From Aerococcus sanguinicola (GTDB lineage: Bacteria > Bacillota > Bacilli > Lactobacillales > Aerococcaceae): a stretch of DNA of 64,000 bases. Below, one piece after another: positions 34,914 through 46,162 of this stretch. Location of the stretch: assembly GCF_008726925.1 (NCBI RefSeq), contig NZ_VYWO01000001.1, positions 248,001-312,000 on the forward strand. The letters are read 5' to 3'. The first letter of the stretch is position 1; every line of letters starts with the position of its first letter. A program made the translations under genes and the position numbers. Below the pieces are notes generated by a model, which worked only from the letters and a program-made list of their open reading frames with translations, had not been told where the DNA came from and did not search any database.

Positions 34914-36296
34914 ATGAAGAAAATGGAAATTGTGGTAGTTGGCGGGGGCGAACTAGGCCAGGAATTGTGTTATCTCTTGAACAAGGAGGGGCATGAGATC
35001 ACCCTGATTGACCAGTCCCAGCAGGTCATTGATAAGCTCATTGAGGTTTTAGATATCCAGGGCATCTGCGGCAGCGCCACTAATTTGGAAACCTTGCGTG
35101 AAGCCAATGTCGACCGCTGTGATGTCTTTATCAGCGTCACCAACCTCGATGAGGTCAATATTATTTCGGCCGTTCTCGCGGAAAAAATTGGCGCTCGCTA
35201 CCGGATTGTCCGCTCGCGCTCAGGGGAATATACAGCGCATGAAGACTTCATCCGCGAGCACTTGGGCATTAACTATGTCATCAACCAGGATAAGGAAGCG
35301 GCCAAGGAGATTGTTACTGTCTTAGACTATCCGGCTGCTATCCATGTGGAGAAATTCTACTATGACCGGATCAAGCTCCTACAGATCCGGCTGACAGCCC
35401 AGAGCCCTATTCTTAACTGGTCCGTGGCCCAGGTCCGACAGAAATTAACGGATATTGTCATCTGCCTGGTGGAGAGGGGCGACCATGTCTTTATTCCGCA
35501 CGGGGATGATTACTTGCGCCAGGACGATCAGATTCACATTATTGCAACCAATGAGGTCCTCAGCCAGTCGGCCTATATGGCTGGCCACAAGGAGCGGACC
35601 CATTACCGCTCAGTCATGATTATCGGCGGAAGTCGGATCAACCGCTACCTGGTCCCCTTATTAGCCAAGCGTGGTATCCACATTAAATTAATTGAAAAAG
35701 ACCGCCAACGTGCCCAACTCCTCGCTGAAGAAATCGACCAAGCAGAGATTATTTTAGGCGACGGGACTGACCAGCGCTTCTTGCGGGAGCACCGGCTCAA
35801 CCGCCACGATATCGTGATTTCGATGACCGATTCCGATGAAGAAAACCTCATGCTGTCCCTCTTCGCCCATGAAGAAGGGGTGAAGAAGAACATCACCAAG
35901 GTCAACCGGCCCAAGCTCGTTCGCCTCTTAAATGCGGAGAACTTGGATGTCATCGTTTCTCCTCGCATCTCGGTCTCGGATGCTATTATCCGCCATGTGC
36001 GGGCCATACCAGAGAACAATAGCTCGCTCTTGGGCTATGCCCGTCTGGCTGTCGATAAAGAAATGGCAGAAGCTATGGAATTTCAGGTGAGCGCAAGGGA
36101 CCGAGTCACCCAAGCGCCCATCAAAGATCTAGCTATCAAAGACCATGTGCTCTTGGGTATGATTGTGCGCCAGGATCAGCTCCACATTCCATCTGGGGAT
36201 GACCAGCTCCAGGCAGGGGATGATGTTTTAATCTTTAGCTCTTGCCGGGATATTTTTACTTTAGATGATATCCTAGAAGGAGGTGGACGCAGCTAG
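34914..36296 (+). CDS. trkA: Trk potassium uptake system, TrkA (KtrA-like) regulatory subunit
   Basis: A 460-residue cytoplasmic protein with two tandem RCK units. The first NAD-binding fold begins EIVVVGGGELGQELCYLL and has the acidic end of strand two at LIDQS; the second begins VMIIGGSRINRYLVPLLAKRG with a less canonical glycine pattern. Each is followed by a TrkA_C domain (about 140-220 and 375-455). It gates the TrkH channel-like subunit encoded 3 nt downstream. The ribosome site AGGGG is 8 nt before the ATG. Confidence 0.93.
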   Translation: MKKMEIVVVGGGELGQELCYLLNKEGHEITLIDQSQQVIDKLIEVLDIQGICGSATNLETLREANVDRCDVFISVTNLDEVNIISAVLAEKIGARYRIVRSRSGEYTAHEDFIREHLGINYVINQDKEAAKEIVTVLDYPAAIHVEKFYYDRIKLLQIRLTAQSPILNWSVAQVRQKLTDIVICLVERGDHVFIPHGDDYLRQDDQIHIIATNEVLSQSAYMAGHKERTHYRSVMIIGGSRINRYLVPLLAKRGIHIKLIEKDRQRAQLLAEEIDQAEIILGDGTDQRFLREHRLNRHDIVISMTDSDEENLMLSLFAHEEGVKKNITKVNRPKLVRLLNAENLDVIVSPRISVSDAIIRHVRAIPENNSSLLGYARLAVDKEMAEAMEFQVSARDRVTQAPIKDLAIKDHVLLGMIVRQDQLHIPSGDDQLQAGDDVLIFSSCRDIFTLDDILEGGGRS

Positions 36297-36298
36297 CC

Positions 36299-37750
36299 AT
36301 GAATACTTCCTTTCTACGTTTCATTATCGGTCGTTTGCTTATGATCTTAGGGCTCTTGATGGTGCCTTCGATTCTAGTTGGGCTCTATTATGGGAATCCT
36401 GGCCGGGTCATCTGGGCCTTTGTCCTTACCATTGTCCTCTGTGAACTTTTAGGCTTTGCCTTGTCCTACCGCCAACCGAATTCAGATATTTTCTACCAGC
36501 GAGAAGGCTTTGCCCTGGTCAGCTTAATCTGGTTGCTCTATTCTTTCTTTGGCGCCTTACCTTTTTACTTGAGCCAGTCAGTAGGGAACTTTATCGATGC
36601 CTTCTTTGAATCCGTCAGTGGCTTTACCACAACAGGGGCCTCTGTCCTCAGTTCCAGCCTCCATATCCTCCCCGAAGCATTAATGTTCTGGCGGAGCTTT
36701 ACGCTGCTGATTGGTGGGATGGGGATGTTGGTCTTTATCTTATACATCCTGCCGAATTTTGGGGCTAGGGGAGTCTACGTCATGCGGGCTGAACTACCAG
36801 GCCCCGTCTTTGGTAAGGTTGAGTCCCGCGTCTCCAGCTCAATAAATATTCTCTACAGCATTTATTTAGTTATGACCCTCGTCGTTATGGTCCTCCTCCG
36901 CCTAGGCCAAGTGCCTTGGTTTGAAGCGGCGCTCTTAGCCATGGGAGCCTCGGGAACAGGGGGCTTTAATATCTACAGCAATTCTATTGCCCACTATAAT
37001 AGCGATTATGTCGACTTGGTGATGGCTTGTGCCATGTTCATCTTCGGCATGAGCTTTAACTTCTTTTACTTGTTCTATGTTGGCAAATGGAAGCAAGTCC
37101 TCCGCAGTGAAGAATTGCGCTGGTATGTGGCTATCATTGCCTTGGCCAGCTTGATTATCTTTCTTAATATTAACGGCCTCTACCAGAGTCCCATCCAAGC
37201 CCTCAAAGATGCCTTCTTTAATGTGGTGTCTGTCAATTCAACCACAGCCTATACCAATGTTTCGATTGCTAATTGGCCGGTAACGACAGATATCGTGCTG
37301 CTCTTCCTTATGTTTACCGGGGCCATGTCAGGGTCGACGACTTCAGGTTTGAAAATGGTCCGTATTGCCATCTTCTTCAAGTCCATCCGACAAGAAATCC
37401 GCCGGGTCCTCGCGCCCAACCGGGTCCAACCCATTAAATTCGATGGCAAGCGGGTCAACCACGACACCCAACGCTCCATTGCCTTCTACCTAATGACTTA
37501 CCTGGCTGTTTTCTGCTTGGTTCTCTTTATCCTAAGCCATTACACCCAGAGCTTCAGTGGGGCCTTCAATGCAGTGATTGCTACCCTGAATAATATTGGT
37601 TATGGCCTTGATCTACTAGGGCCAGGGGAAGATTATGCCCAACTTGCTCCTTTTGCCAAGTTTATCATGTGCCTGACCATGCTGATGGGGCGGCTTGAAA
37701 TCTACCCGATCCTATTAACCCTAACACCCAGGGTATGGAAAAAATATTAA
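36299..37750 (+). CDS. trkH: Trk potassium uptake system, membrane subunit TrkH
   Basis: A 483-residue membrane protein of the SKT superfamily. The four selectivity-filter-like loops are visible: GFTTTGASVL, ASGTGGFN, VNSTTAYTN and LNNIGYGLDLL. The ending LMGRLEIYPILLTLTP is typical for TrkH. It takes up K+ across the membrane under control of TrkA, with which it forms a two-gene operon. GGAGG is placed inside the trkA end. A strong bidirectional terminator separates it from the convergent aldolase gene. Confidence 0.95.
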   Translation: MNTSFLRFIIGRLLMILGLLMVPSILVGLYYGNPGRVIWAFVLTIVLCELLGFALSYRQPNSDIFYQREGFALVSLIWLLYSFFGALPFYLSQSVGNFIDAFFESVSGFTTTGASVLSSSLHILPEALMFWRSFTLLIGGMGMLVFILYILPNFGARGVYVMRAELPGPVFGKVESRVSSSINILYSIYLVMTLVVMVLLRLGQVPWFEAALLAMGASGTGGFNIYSNSIAHYNSDYVDLVMACAMFIFGMSFNFFYLFYVGKWKQVLRSEELRWYVAIIALASLIIFLNINGLYQSPIQALKDAFFNVVSVNSTTAYTNVSIANWPVTTDIVLLFLMFTGAMSGSTTSGLKMVRIAIFFKSIRQEIRRVLAPNRVQPIKFDGKRVNHDTQRSIAFYLMTYLAVFCLVLFILSHYTQSFSGAFNAVIATLNNIGYGLDLLGPGEDYAQLAPFAKFIMCLTMLMGRLEIYPILLTLTPRVWKKY

Positions 37751-37753
37751 AAG

Positions 37754-37787
37754 AAAAACAGCTCAAGCCTTGGCCTGAGCTGTTTTT
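37754..37787. terminator. Bidirectional terminator between trkH and fba
   Basis: A perfect 12-bp stem, AAAAACAGCTCA with TGAGCTGTTTTT, with a 10-nt loop; the A and T runs serve both strands. Confidence 0.9.
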
Positions 37788-37807
37788 CTTCATAGTCTAC
37801 TATCTGC

Positions 37808-38701
37808 TTAAACGGTTTTGTTAACCGATGCATCATAAATCGCATCGATGGCTGTCTTGAGTTCTTGGTGGAATTCTTCGTCTGATTGGTTAGCGCGCAA
37901 GGCATTGGTTAAGGCACGGGAGAAGCTAGCAATCACACCTTCATTTTGGCGGAGCTTGTCATTGGCTTCGTCGAGTGCATAGCCACCGGATAGGGCAACG
38001 ACACTCAAGACTTGAGGGTGGTCAACTAATTCTTTGTAAGCATTGTTAACGCTTGGCAGGGTTAATTTAAGCATTACCACCTGGTCGTCCGCTAATTGGT
38101 CAAGTTCTTTGAGAATCTCTTGTTTGAGCACTTCCTCAATCTCAGCCTTATCTTCCGCATGGATATTGACCTCTGGCTCAACAATAGGCACTAGACCAGC
38201 TGCAATTACTTGCTTAGCTAAGTCAAATTGTTGGCTGACTACCTTTTTAATGCCTTCAGGGTTCAATTCTAGAATATTAGAACGTTCCTTGGTACCGAAG
38301 ATACCGCGTTCATTGGCACGGGCTAATAAGTCGTCAAGATTAGGGATATCCTTCATGACTTGGACGCCATTTTCAATTTCAGCAAGGCCCTTATCAATCT
38401 TAAGGAAGGGGACAATGCCTTTATCAGCCAAGTAAGTGGCTGTATATTTACCTTCAACTTGGCGATCCATCGTTTGCTCAAATAGGATAGCACCGAGAAT
38501 CTTATCCGAATTAAAGGCTTCATCCGTCATAATGCGGGTCCGCATCTCATGAACGAGATCAAACATTTCTTCTTCACTGGAGTATTGGTCCTCAGAAACA
38601 CCATAAGCGGCTAAGGCCTTAGGAGTTGAACCACCGCTTTGGTCTAAAGCAGCGATAAAACCGTCTCCTGATTTTACACGGTCAAACTGTTCTTGGTTCA
38701 T
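37808..38701 (-). CDS. Fructose-bisphosphate aldolase, class I
   Basis: A 297-residue Schiff-base aldolase cleaving fructose-1,6-bisphosphate in glycolysis. It has the family start [17 protein letters not shown], the [32 protein letters not shown] stretch, [10 protein letters not shown] and [11 protein letters not shown] (lysine site). Class I enzymes of this type occur in some Lactobacillales and staphylococci besides the usual class II zinc enzyme. The gene stands alone, with its own promoter and terminator. Nothing in its context adds to the function. Confidence 0.93.
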   Translation of the reverse strand: MNQEQFDRVKSGDGFIAALDQSGGSTPKALAAYGVSEDQYSSEEEMFDLVHEMRTRIMTDEAFNSDKILGAILFEQTMDRQVEGKYTATYLADKGIVPFLKIDKGLAEIENGVQVMKDIPNLDDLLARANERGIFGTKERSNILELNPEGIKKVVSQQFDLAKQVIAAGLVPIVEPEVNIHAEDKAEIEEVLKQEILKELDQLADDQVVMLKLTLPSVNNAYKELVDHPQVLSVVALSGGYALDEANDKLRQNEGVIASFSRALTNALRANQSDEEFHQELKTAIDAIYDASVNKTV

Positions 38702-38767
38702 AGTATATAAGACTCCTTTACTTAAATTCTATTTGAGACAAAAACAAGTGCCAATCGTCTCAGCATC

Positions 38768-38796
38768 ATTATAACAAAAATGAACTTATCTTCAAA
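38768..38796 (-). promoter_or_regulatory. Promoter of the class I aldolase gene
   Basis: On the minus strand, TTTGAA (38791-38796), a 17-bp spacer and a perfect TATAAT (38768-38773). Confidence 0.7.
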
Positions 38797-38799
38797 GGG

Positions 38800-39340
38800 A
38801 AGGCCTATTTTAAAATACCCATTGCTTATCATAATATATATTATGTTAACTAAAATATGAGAAAAAGAGTCACTTCTAATAAAAGCTCATTTATGAATAT
38901 ATATATGAATAATTGTTCATCATTACTCTTAGTCCTCTAGCTAAGCTCTCTTGTATAGCCCCAGTCTCTTTTTCTTTGCCAGCTTAGCGCTACTTGTTCC
39001 AAGTGTTCCTTAATCCTTAAGACCAGCTGCTTCGATGGCTGAGTCACTGACACTGGTCATGTCGGTCCAAAATTCTCTTTTAGCATTTCACAAAGTCATT
39101 TCGAATTTAAAGCAAAAATCCTTCAAATTTGAATTGTTTACTTCATGTCACTGACTCTCTCTCAAATGTTGGGCATTGCAAGCCTTTTCTTAAAAGCTTA
39201 GCCTAAAAGCCACCATAACACGCTCAGTCAATTTCTAGGAGGCTTTGCAAGCTGGTCAAGCCTTCGTCTTAGATGAGCTAAGTGCTTGACCTCTCATAGG
39301 CCTTCTGTGCTAAACTAGAAGCAATGAATGAATAATAGAT
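38800..39340. other. Gene-poor gap between fba and the HesB-like gene
   Basis: I find no convincing gene here. It holds a perfect 16-bp palindrome CATAATATATATTATG (38830-38845), an imperfect palindrome near 38908-38923 (ATGAATAATTGTTCAT) and AT-rich sequence to about 38940. A stretch of ordinary composition follows. On the minus strand, a 24-codon frame ending at 39010 (…SVSDSAIEAAGLKD) looks like a protein C terminus but has no body, perhaps a gene remnant. A promoter-like TTGACC-19 bp-TAAACT at 39286-39316 probably serves the HesB-like gene. Confidence 0.5.
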
Positions 39341-39355
39341 AGGATGTGTTGGATA

Positions 39356-39709
39356 ATGGAGATTCAGGTTTCTGATGCGGCGGTAAATTTCTTTAAAGAA
39401 GAAGTGGCGCCCGGTCCGGGCCAAGGAATCCGTATTTACGGTAAGGTTTACGGGTCAACCAATGTGCACGATAATTATTCGGTTGGAATCCTTGTTGAAG
39501 CCCCAGAAAATGTCTTCGCCCAAGTGGAAAAAGATGGCTTATTAATCTTTGCTGAGGACGAAGATCAGTGGTTCTTTGAAGACTACAACTTAGAAATTGA
39601 TTATGACAGCGAAGAAGATGTGCCTACTTATTACTTTATCTCTTCCGATCCCGAAGAAGCTGCCAAGCAGCGGGAAATTGATGCCCAATCTGGCGCCTCT
39701 GCCCACTAA
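39356..39709 (+). CDS. HesB/YadR-like family protein without cluster cysteines
   Basis: A 117-residue protein of the HesB/IscA-like fold, with IQVSDAAVNFFKEEV, IRIYGKVYG and VGILVEAPENV. The three cysteines that hold an Fe-S cluster in A-type carriers are absent, as in the YneR-like group of Gram-positives. An Fe-S scaffold role should therefore not be assumed, and the function is unknown. The tail is strongly acidic. AGGATG before the ATG at 39356 fixes the start; a GTG/TTG frame upstream is ignored. An OsmC-like gene follows after 15 nt, likely co-transcribed. Confidence 0.8.
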   Translation: MEIQVSDAAVNFFKEEVAPGPGQGIRIYGKVYGSTNVHDNYSVGILVEAPENVFAQVEKDGLLIFAEDEDQWFFEDYNLEIDYDSEEDVPTYYFISSDPEEAAKQREIDAQSGASAH

Positions 39710-39724
39710 AGAAAGCGTGATTAA

Positions 39725-40144
39725 ATGACAAGTATGCATGTCAAAGCCCAAGTGATTGACCACTTGCATTTGGAGCTGACAGTTGATGGCCACACTTATG
39801 AATTAGACCATGACCGCCCTCAATCCTCTTACCAAGCCCAAGCTACGACGCCGGCTGGTGCCCTCTTAGTGGGACTGGCTGGTTGTAAGCTGATGCTGGC
39901 CCAATCTTACTTAGCCAGCCGACACATCGAAGGCGTCACCGTTTCGCTTGACTTAGAGGCTAATTTGGGCCGAGATGACCAGCGTCAGCGTAATCTTCAA
40001 GCCGATATTCGCTTAAATATCGAGGGTGACTTGACCGACAAGCAGCAAGAAAACCTGCAGCGATACGTTGATAGCCAGTGTGCGGTTGAACAAATCATTT
40101 TGAGCGAAAGCAATCAAATTCAAACCCACTACCAGTTTAATTAG
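39725..40144 (+). CDS. OsmC family protein
   Basis: A 139-residue OsmC/Ohr-fold protein with the two redox cysteines of the family: one in VGLAGCKLMLAQSYLASR and one in SQCAVEQIIL. Members reduce organic hydroperoxides with their thiol pair, but many small OsmC-like proteins have no tested substrate, so only the family is assigned. It probably forms an operon with the upstream HesB-like gene. A bidirectional terminator lies 14 nt after the stop, shared with the convergent VIT transporter gene. Confidence 0.85.
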   Translation: MTSMHVKAQVIDHLHLELTVDGHTYELDHDRPQSSYQAQATTPAGALLVGLAGCKLMLAQSYLASRHIEGVTVSLDLEANLGRDDQRQRNLQADIRLNIEGDLTDKQQENLQRYVDSQCAVEQIILSESNQIQTHYQFN

Positions 40145-40155
40145 AATCATTTAAA

Positions 40156-40205
40156 ATAAAAGCGAGTCTAGAAGCTTGTTAAAGCTCTTCTGGACTCGCT
40201 TTTCA
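40156..40205. terminator. Bidirectional terminator between osmC-like and VIT genes
   Basis: AAAAGCGAGTCTAGAAG pairs with CTTCTGGACTCGCTTTT with one wobble; T and A runs lie on both ends. Confidence 0.88.
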
Positions 40206-40218
40206 CATAAAATTGCCT

Positions 40219-40914
40219 TTAAATATTGGCCAAGAAACTTCCGATGCCATAAGCCGCGGCAGCTGCTAGGCCCCCAACGACTAACATTTCGAGACCCGAT
40301 TTGAAGCTATTTTCTTTAGTCACAGAAGCTTTGGCAACCCCTAAGATAAAGAGCATAGTGAAGGTCATGACAATTGAGAAAGGAAAACTATAAGGCACTA
40401 ATTGGGAATTAAAGTAAGCTAGGATAAAGATAATTAAAGGAAAGAGACCAAAGAAAGCAAAAGAGAAAAAAGTAATACAGGCATTAGTCAGAGGCTGAGA
40501 GGCTTCTTCCTCCCCAACAGAGAGGACTTTCATCTGGGTATCGACATCATGCTGGGAAAGTTTCTCCGCAATAAGCTGGGCCTGGTCGCTGTCTAGGCCC
40601 TTACTTTCGTAGGCTTCTTGGATGTGGACATGATTGAGTTGGGGGTTATTTTTAAGCTGTTTGGCTGTTTCTAAACGTTCAAAGTCGTCATAGGCCCGCT
40701 CGGACTTGCTGGACAGGTAGTCGCCAACAGCCATGGAAATGCCGTCAGCAAGCAGGTTGGCAAAGCCGAGGATGATAATGACCTCCATCTTAAGTTCGCC
40801 ACCAATTGCCCCTGCCACCACTGCAAAGGTTGTAATGATCCCGTCCAGACCACCATAGACCATGGACTTAACCCCTTCACCACGGTTAAAATTTTCTACT
40901 TCACTTGCCATCAC
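40219..40914 (-). CDS. VIT1/CCC1 family metal transporter
   Basis: A 231-residue membrane protein with about five transmembrane helices. The first, SMVYGGLDGIITTFAVVAGAIG, and LADGISMAVGDYLSSKSE are the signature segments of the VIT1/CCC1 family, which exports or sequesters Fe(II) and Mn(II). A central cytoplasmic helical domain (EEASQPLTN side) binds metal in relatives. The gene is monocistronic with an elaborate 5' region: a perfect PerR-type palindrome, a consensus promoter and a structured leader ending in a terminator. This strongly suggests metal or peroxide control. GGAGTG precedes the ATG. Confidence 0.92.
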   Translation of the reverse strand: MMASEVENFNRGEGVKSMVYGGLDGIITTFAVVAGAIGGELKMEVIIILGFANLLADGISMAVGDYLSSKSERAYDDFERLETAKQLKNNPQLNHVHIQEAYESKGLDSDQAQLIAEKLSQHDVDTQMKVLSVGEEEASQPLTNACITFFSFAFFGLFPLIIFILAYFNSQLVPYSFPFSIVMTFTMLFILGVAKASVTKENSFKSGLEMLVVGGLAAAAAYGIGSFLANI

Positions 40915-40955
40915 TCAACACTCCTTTTCTATTTTATTTAGAAAGAATCTAATCG

Positions 40956-41093
40956 ATAAAAAAAGCACGCTGAAAGACAGTTGAAACTGCCTCACAGCGT
41001 GCAAAAAGCGCTCTGCTGTCGGAAGTCTCACCTCCCGACCGGGTTTTGGATTCTAAAATCCGCCACTTGCTCTCATCGATTATTTAACTTTCT
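40956..41093 (-). ncRNA. Structured 5' leader of the VIT gene, candidate riboswitch or attenuator (unassigned)
   Basis: The transcript from about 41093 folds into GGAUU-loop-AAUCC, then GUCGGGAG-loop-CUUCCGAC. A possible closing stem AAGUG/CGCUU overlaps the 5' side of a strong terminator (GCACGCTG at 40995-41002 with CAGCGTGC at 40965-40972, then seven T). The layout of aptamer plus expression platform is riboswitch-like. I do not recognise the conserved bases of the Mn (yybP-ykoY), NiCo, T-box, SAM or other common classes. Confidence 0.55.
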
Positions 41094-41099
41094 GTATTC

Positions 41100-41128
41100 A
41101 TTATAAATAATCCATTTCATTATGTCAA
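41100..41128 (-). promoter_or_regulatory. Consensus sigma-A promoter of the VIT gene
   Basis: On the minus strand, a perfect TTGACA (41123-41128), a 17-bp spacer and a perfect TATAAT (41100-41105). Confidence 0.9.
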
Positions 41129-41130
41129 GC

Positions 41131-41153
41131 TATATTATAATAATTATAATATA
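41131..41153. promoter_or_regulatory. PerR/Fur-family operator (perfect palindrome)
   Basis: A perfect 11-1-11 palindrome whose core TTATAATAATTATAA (41135-41149) equals the Per box consensus TTATAATNATTATAA. It lies 2-25 bp upstream of the -35 of the VIT promoter and beside the pyrD terminator. Confidence 0.75.
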
Positions 41154-41208
41154 AAACTCCCAAGTAATGCTTGACTGATTCGCCAGCAAGTTTTACTTGG
41201 GAGTTTTT
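41153..41208 (-). terminator. Terminator of the pyr operon
   Basis: ACTCCCAAGTAA and TTACTTGGGAGT form a 12-bp stem with an inner CTTG/CAAG pair. It is followed by T residues on the minus strand, after pyrD. Confidence 0.85.
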
Positions 41209-41233
41209 CCGTGTTGAGATGTTAAATCGACCA

Positions 41234-42948
<1,715 letters not shown>

Positions 42949-42972
42949 GTCCTTTCCCCTTTCTATACTTGA

Positions 42973-45900
42973 TTAAATGGCTTGAATTGAGAATGCTCGT
43001 GCTTGCATCACACGCAAGATGGCGCGAGCTGTATCCAAGGAGGTAAAGAGCGGACCCCCTTGTTCGATAGCAGCTTGGCGGATAGCAAAACTATAATCCT
43101 GACTCTTATCCTCATCCTGGGACACCCGGTTGACGACAGCTTGGATAGATCCTGAATGGATGGCTTCTCTAACCGATGGGCCCTGACCATTTGGACTCTG
43201 CCCTTCAATGGCTCGGACAGTCAATCCCTGTTCTTCAAAATAAGCAGCCGTATGCCTTGTTGCTACGATACCATAGCCTAGTTCAGCAAAGGCTCGAGCC
43301 AAGTCATAGGCCTCTTCCTTGTCTTCATCCGCAATGGTAAAGAGCAAGTTGCCATGGTCTGGCATATGGAGACCAGCTGCTTCAAAGGCCTTATAGAGGG
43401 CCTTGTTGCTGTCGCGGTCACCGCCCATAACTTCTCCTGTCGACTTCATCTCAGGGCTGAGATAGGAGTCGACTTGGTTCAACTTAGTAAAGGAGAAGAC
43501 CGGTGCCTTCACATAGACTTGGTCCCTTTCAGGAGCTAGGCCACTTGGATAACCCAGGGCCGTAATTTTTTGACCGAGAATAGCCTTGGTTGCGAGCTGG
43601 GCCATCGGGATATCCGTAACCTTACTTAAGAAAGGAACGGTCCGGCTGGCCCGCGGATTCACTTCAATGACATAAACTTGGCCTTCGTAGATGACAAATT
43701 GAATGTTCATCATACCGATGCAGTTTAAACCAAGAGCGAGTTTCTCAGTATAGTCCAGGATGGTCGCCTTAATCTCATCAGAGAAAGATTGAGGCGGATA
43801 GATCCCCATCGAGTCGCCGGAGTGGACCCCAGCATGTTCGATATGTTCAAGAATACCTGGCACAAGAACATTTTCCCCATCACAGATAGCATCGACTTCA
43901 CATTCATAGCCTGGCAGATAGCGGTCAATTAAGACCGGATGTTCTGGCGAAGCCTTGACCGCATTGGCCATATAATTCTCTAAGTCAGCCTGGTGGTCAA
44001 CGATCTGCATGGCCCGTCCCCCGAGCACATAAGATGGACGAACGAGTACGGGATAACCGATAGCATCCGCAATGCGAACAGCTTCTTCTGGGCTCCTGGC
44101 AGTATCTCCGATGGGCTGGGGAATATCTAATTGACTCAGAGCTTGTTCAAATAAGTCACGGTCTTCGGCCCGGTCCAAATCTTCCACTGTCGTCCCTAGA
44201 ATTTTAACACCGGCTTTGGCTAGCGGTTCAGCTAGGTTGATGGCTGTCTGCCCACCGAACTGCACGATCACTCCTAGGGGCTTTTCAACCGCAATGACTT
44301 CCATAACATCCTCAAAAGTTAAAGGCTCAAAATAGAGCTTATCGGAAATTGAAAAGTCCGTCGATACCGTTTCAGGGTTATTATTCATAATAATGGCTTC
44401 ATAGCCAGCATCTTGGATAGCTTTGACCGAGTGGACTGTGGCATAGTCAAATTCAACCCCCTGGCCAATCCGGATAGGGCCAGAACCTAAGACCAAGATA
44501 GATGTCTTGTCATGGGAGGCCTGGCTTTCACTTTGGCTGCCATAGCTGCTGTAGAAGTATGGAGTTGAGGCTTCAAATTCGGCTGCACAGGTATCTACCA
44601 TCTTATAGACAGGATGGATGCCCGCTTCAAGTCGCTGTTGACGGAAGTCGGCTTCATTCATTTCCCATAAGCGGGCCAGTTTATAATCGGTAAAGCCATA
44701 TGATTTCGCTTGCGCAACTTTAGCCATGTCCCCTGGATGTGCTTTTAAGTCACATTCAATTTCTACAATATGTAATAACTTATCCAAGAAGAAGAGGTCA
44801 ATCTTCGTTAATTGGGCAATATCTTCGATGGTATACCCCCGGCGGATGGCCTCCATGATGTAGAAGAGACGGTCATCTTGGGCCTTGATTAATTGCTCAC
44901 TGATGACATCGTCAGAAACAGCTTCTAGGCCTTCCATTTCGGCATGGTAGCAGCCGATTTCTAGAGAGCGGACAGCTTTCAAGGTCGCTTCCTCGATATT
45001 TCGTCCGATAGCCATGACCTCTCCCGTCGCCTTCATCTGGGTTCCCAAGCGACGGTCTGCCTCTTGGAATTTGTCAAAAGGCCAGCGCGGAATCTTGCAC
45101 ACCACATAGTCGAGAGTGGGTTCAAATTCGGCATAGGTCGATTCAGTTACTGGATTCATCATCTCATCCAAAGTCAGGCCGAGAGCAATCTTAGCAGCTA
45201 ACTTGGCAATAGGATAACCGGTTGCTTTAGATGCCAGGGCTGAAGACCGAGAAACCCGGGGATTGACTTCAATGACATAGTAGTTGAAGCTCTTGGGATC
45301 CAAGGCAAGCTGGACATTACAGCCGCCTTCAATTTCTAAGGCCCGGATAATGGCTAAGGAAGCATCACGGAGCATCTGGTGTTCATCATCCGACAAGGTT
45401 TGGCTAGGAGCATAAACGATGGAATCTCCTGTATGAATGCCCACAGGATCAAAATTTTCCATATTACATACCACAATGGCATTGTCAGCTGAATCCCGCA
45501 TCACTTCATATTCAATCTCTTTATAGCCGGCAATACTCTGCTCGATTAAACACTGGGTAACGGGAGATAGGGCGAGCCCATTTTCTGTAATTTCTCTAAG
45601 CTCCTCCTCGTTCTCGCAAAGTCCCCCACCCGTGCCCCCTAGGGTATAAGCGGGACGAACAATCAAGGGATAGCCAATTTTGGCCCCAAAGTCGACCGCT
45701 TCAGCCACGGTATGGACGATGGTGGATTCAGGAATCGGTTGCCCTAATTCTTCCATCAACTGCTTGAATTGGTCCCGGTCCTCAGCTTGTTCAATGGCCG
45801 AAAGCTTGGTCCCTAATAATTCAATCCCCAATTCATCTAAGATACCTGCTTTCGACAATTCTAAGGCCATATTTAAACCGGTCTGTCCTCCCAGAGTAGG

Positions 45901-46161
45901 TAAGATCGCATCGGGGCGTTCTTTTCTCAAAATACGGGAGACGAATTCATAGGTAATCGGTTCAATATAAACCTCATCCGCAATTTCCTTATCGGTCATA
46001 ATGGTGGCTGGGTTGGAATTGACTAGGACCACTTCATAGCCCTCTTCTTTCAGGGCTAGACAGGCCTGGGTCCCCGCATAGTCAAACTCAGCAGCTTGGC
46101 CGATGACGATGGGCCCTGACCCAATGACCATAATTTTTTGGATATCTGTACGTTTTGGCAT
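42973..46161 (-). CDS. carB: Carbamoyl-phosphate synthase large subunit
   Basis: A 1062-residue duplicated ATP-grasp enzyme that makes carbamoyl phosphate with CarA. Both halves start with a Rossmann-like motif ([20 protein letters not shown] and [20 protein letters not shown]) and each has an ATP-grasp domain ([23 protein letters not shown]). The C-terminal MGS-like allosteric domain begins at about residue 930. ATG at 46161 with AAAGGAG is the start, 1 nt after carA. Clustering with pyr genes and PyrR control indicates that this copy is the pyrimidine-pathway synthase, perhaps also serving arginine. Confidence 0.97.
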   Translation of the reverse strand: MPKRTDIQKIMVIGSGPIVIGQAAEFDYAGTQACLALKEEGYEVVLVNSNPATIMTDKEIADEVYIEPITYEFVSRILRKERPDAILPTLGGQTGLNMALELSKAGILDELGIELLGTKLSAIEQAEDRDQFKQLMEELGQPIPESTIVHTVAEAVDFGAKIGYPLIVRPAYTLGGTGGGLCENEEELREITENGLALSPVTQCLIEQSIAGYKEIEYEVMRDSADNAIVVCNMENFDPVGIHTGDSIVYAPSQTLSDDEHQMLRDASLAIIRALEIEGGCNVQLALDPKSFNYYVIEVNPRVSRSSALASKATGYPIAKLAAKIALGLTLDEMMNPVTESTYAEFEPTLDYVVCKIPRWPFDKFQEADRRLGTQMKATGEVMAIGRNIEEATLKAVRSLEIGCYHAEMEGLEAVSDDVISEQLIKAQDDRLFYIMEAIRRGYTIEDIAQLTKIDLFFLDKLLHIVEIECDLKAHPGDMAKVAQAKSYGFTDYKLARLWEMNEADFRQQRLEAGIHPVYKMVDTCAAEFEASTPYFYSSYGSQSESQASHDKTSILVLGSGPIRIGQGVEFDYATVHSVKAIQDAGYEAIIMNNNPETVSTDFSISDKLYFEPLTFEDVMEVIAVEKPLGVIVQFGGQTAINLAEPLAKAGVKILGTTVEDLDRAEDRDLFEQALSQLDIPQPIGDTARSPEEAVRIADAIGYPVLVRPSYVLGGRAMQIVDHQADLENYMANAVKASPEHPVLIDRYLPGYECEVDAICDGENVLVPGILEHIEHAGVHSGDSMGIYPPQSFSDEIKATILDYTEKLALGLNCIGMMNIQFVIYEGQVYVIEVNPRASRTVPFLSKVTDIPMAQLATKAILGQKITALGYPSGLAPERDQVYVKAPVFSFTKLNQVDSYLSPEMKSTGEVMGGDRDSNKALYKAFEAAGLHMPDHGNLLFTIADEDKEEAYDLARAFAELGYGIVATRHTAAYFEEQGLTVRAIEGQSPNGQGPSVREAIHSGSIQAVVNRVSQDEDKSQDYSFAIRQAAIEQGGPLFTSLDTARAILRVMQARAFSIQAI

Positions 46162-46162
46162 C

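Noticed and set aside
40956-41093. A tRNA gene on the plus strand
   Set aside because: Stretches such as GGATTCTAAAATCC recall a T arm, but no acceptor stem or complete cloverleaf can be formed. The terminator and orientation fit an mRNA leader.
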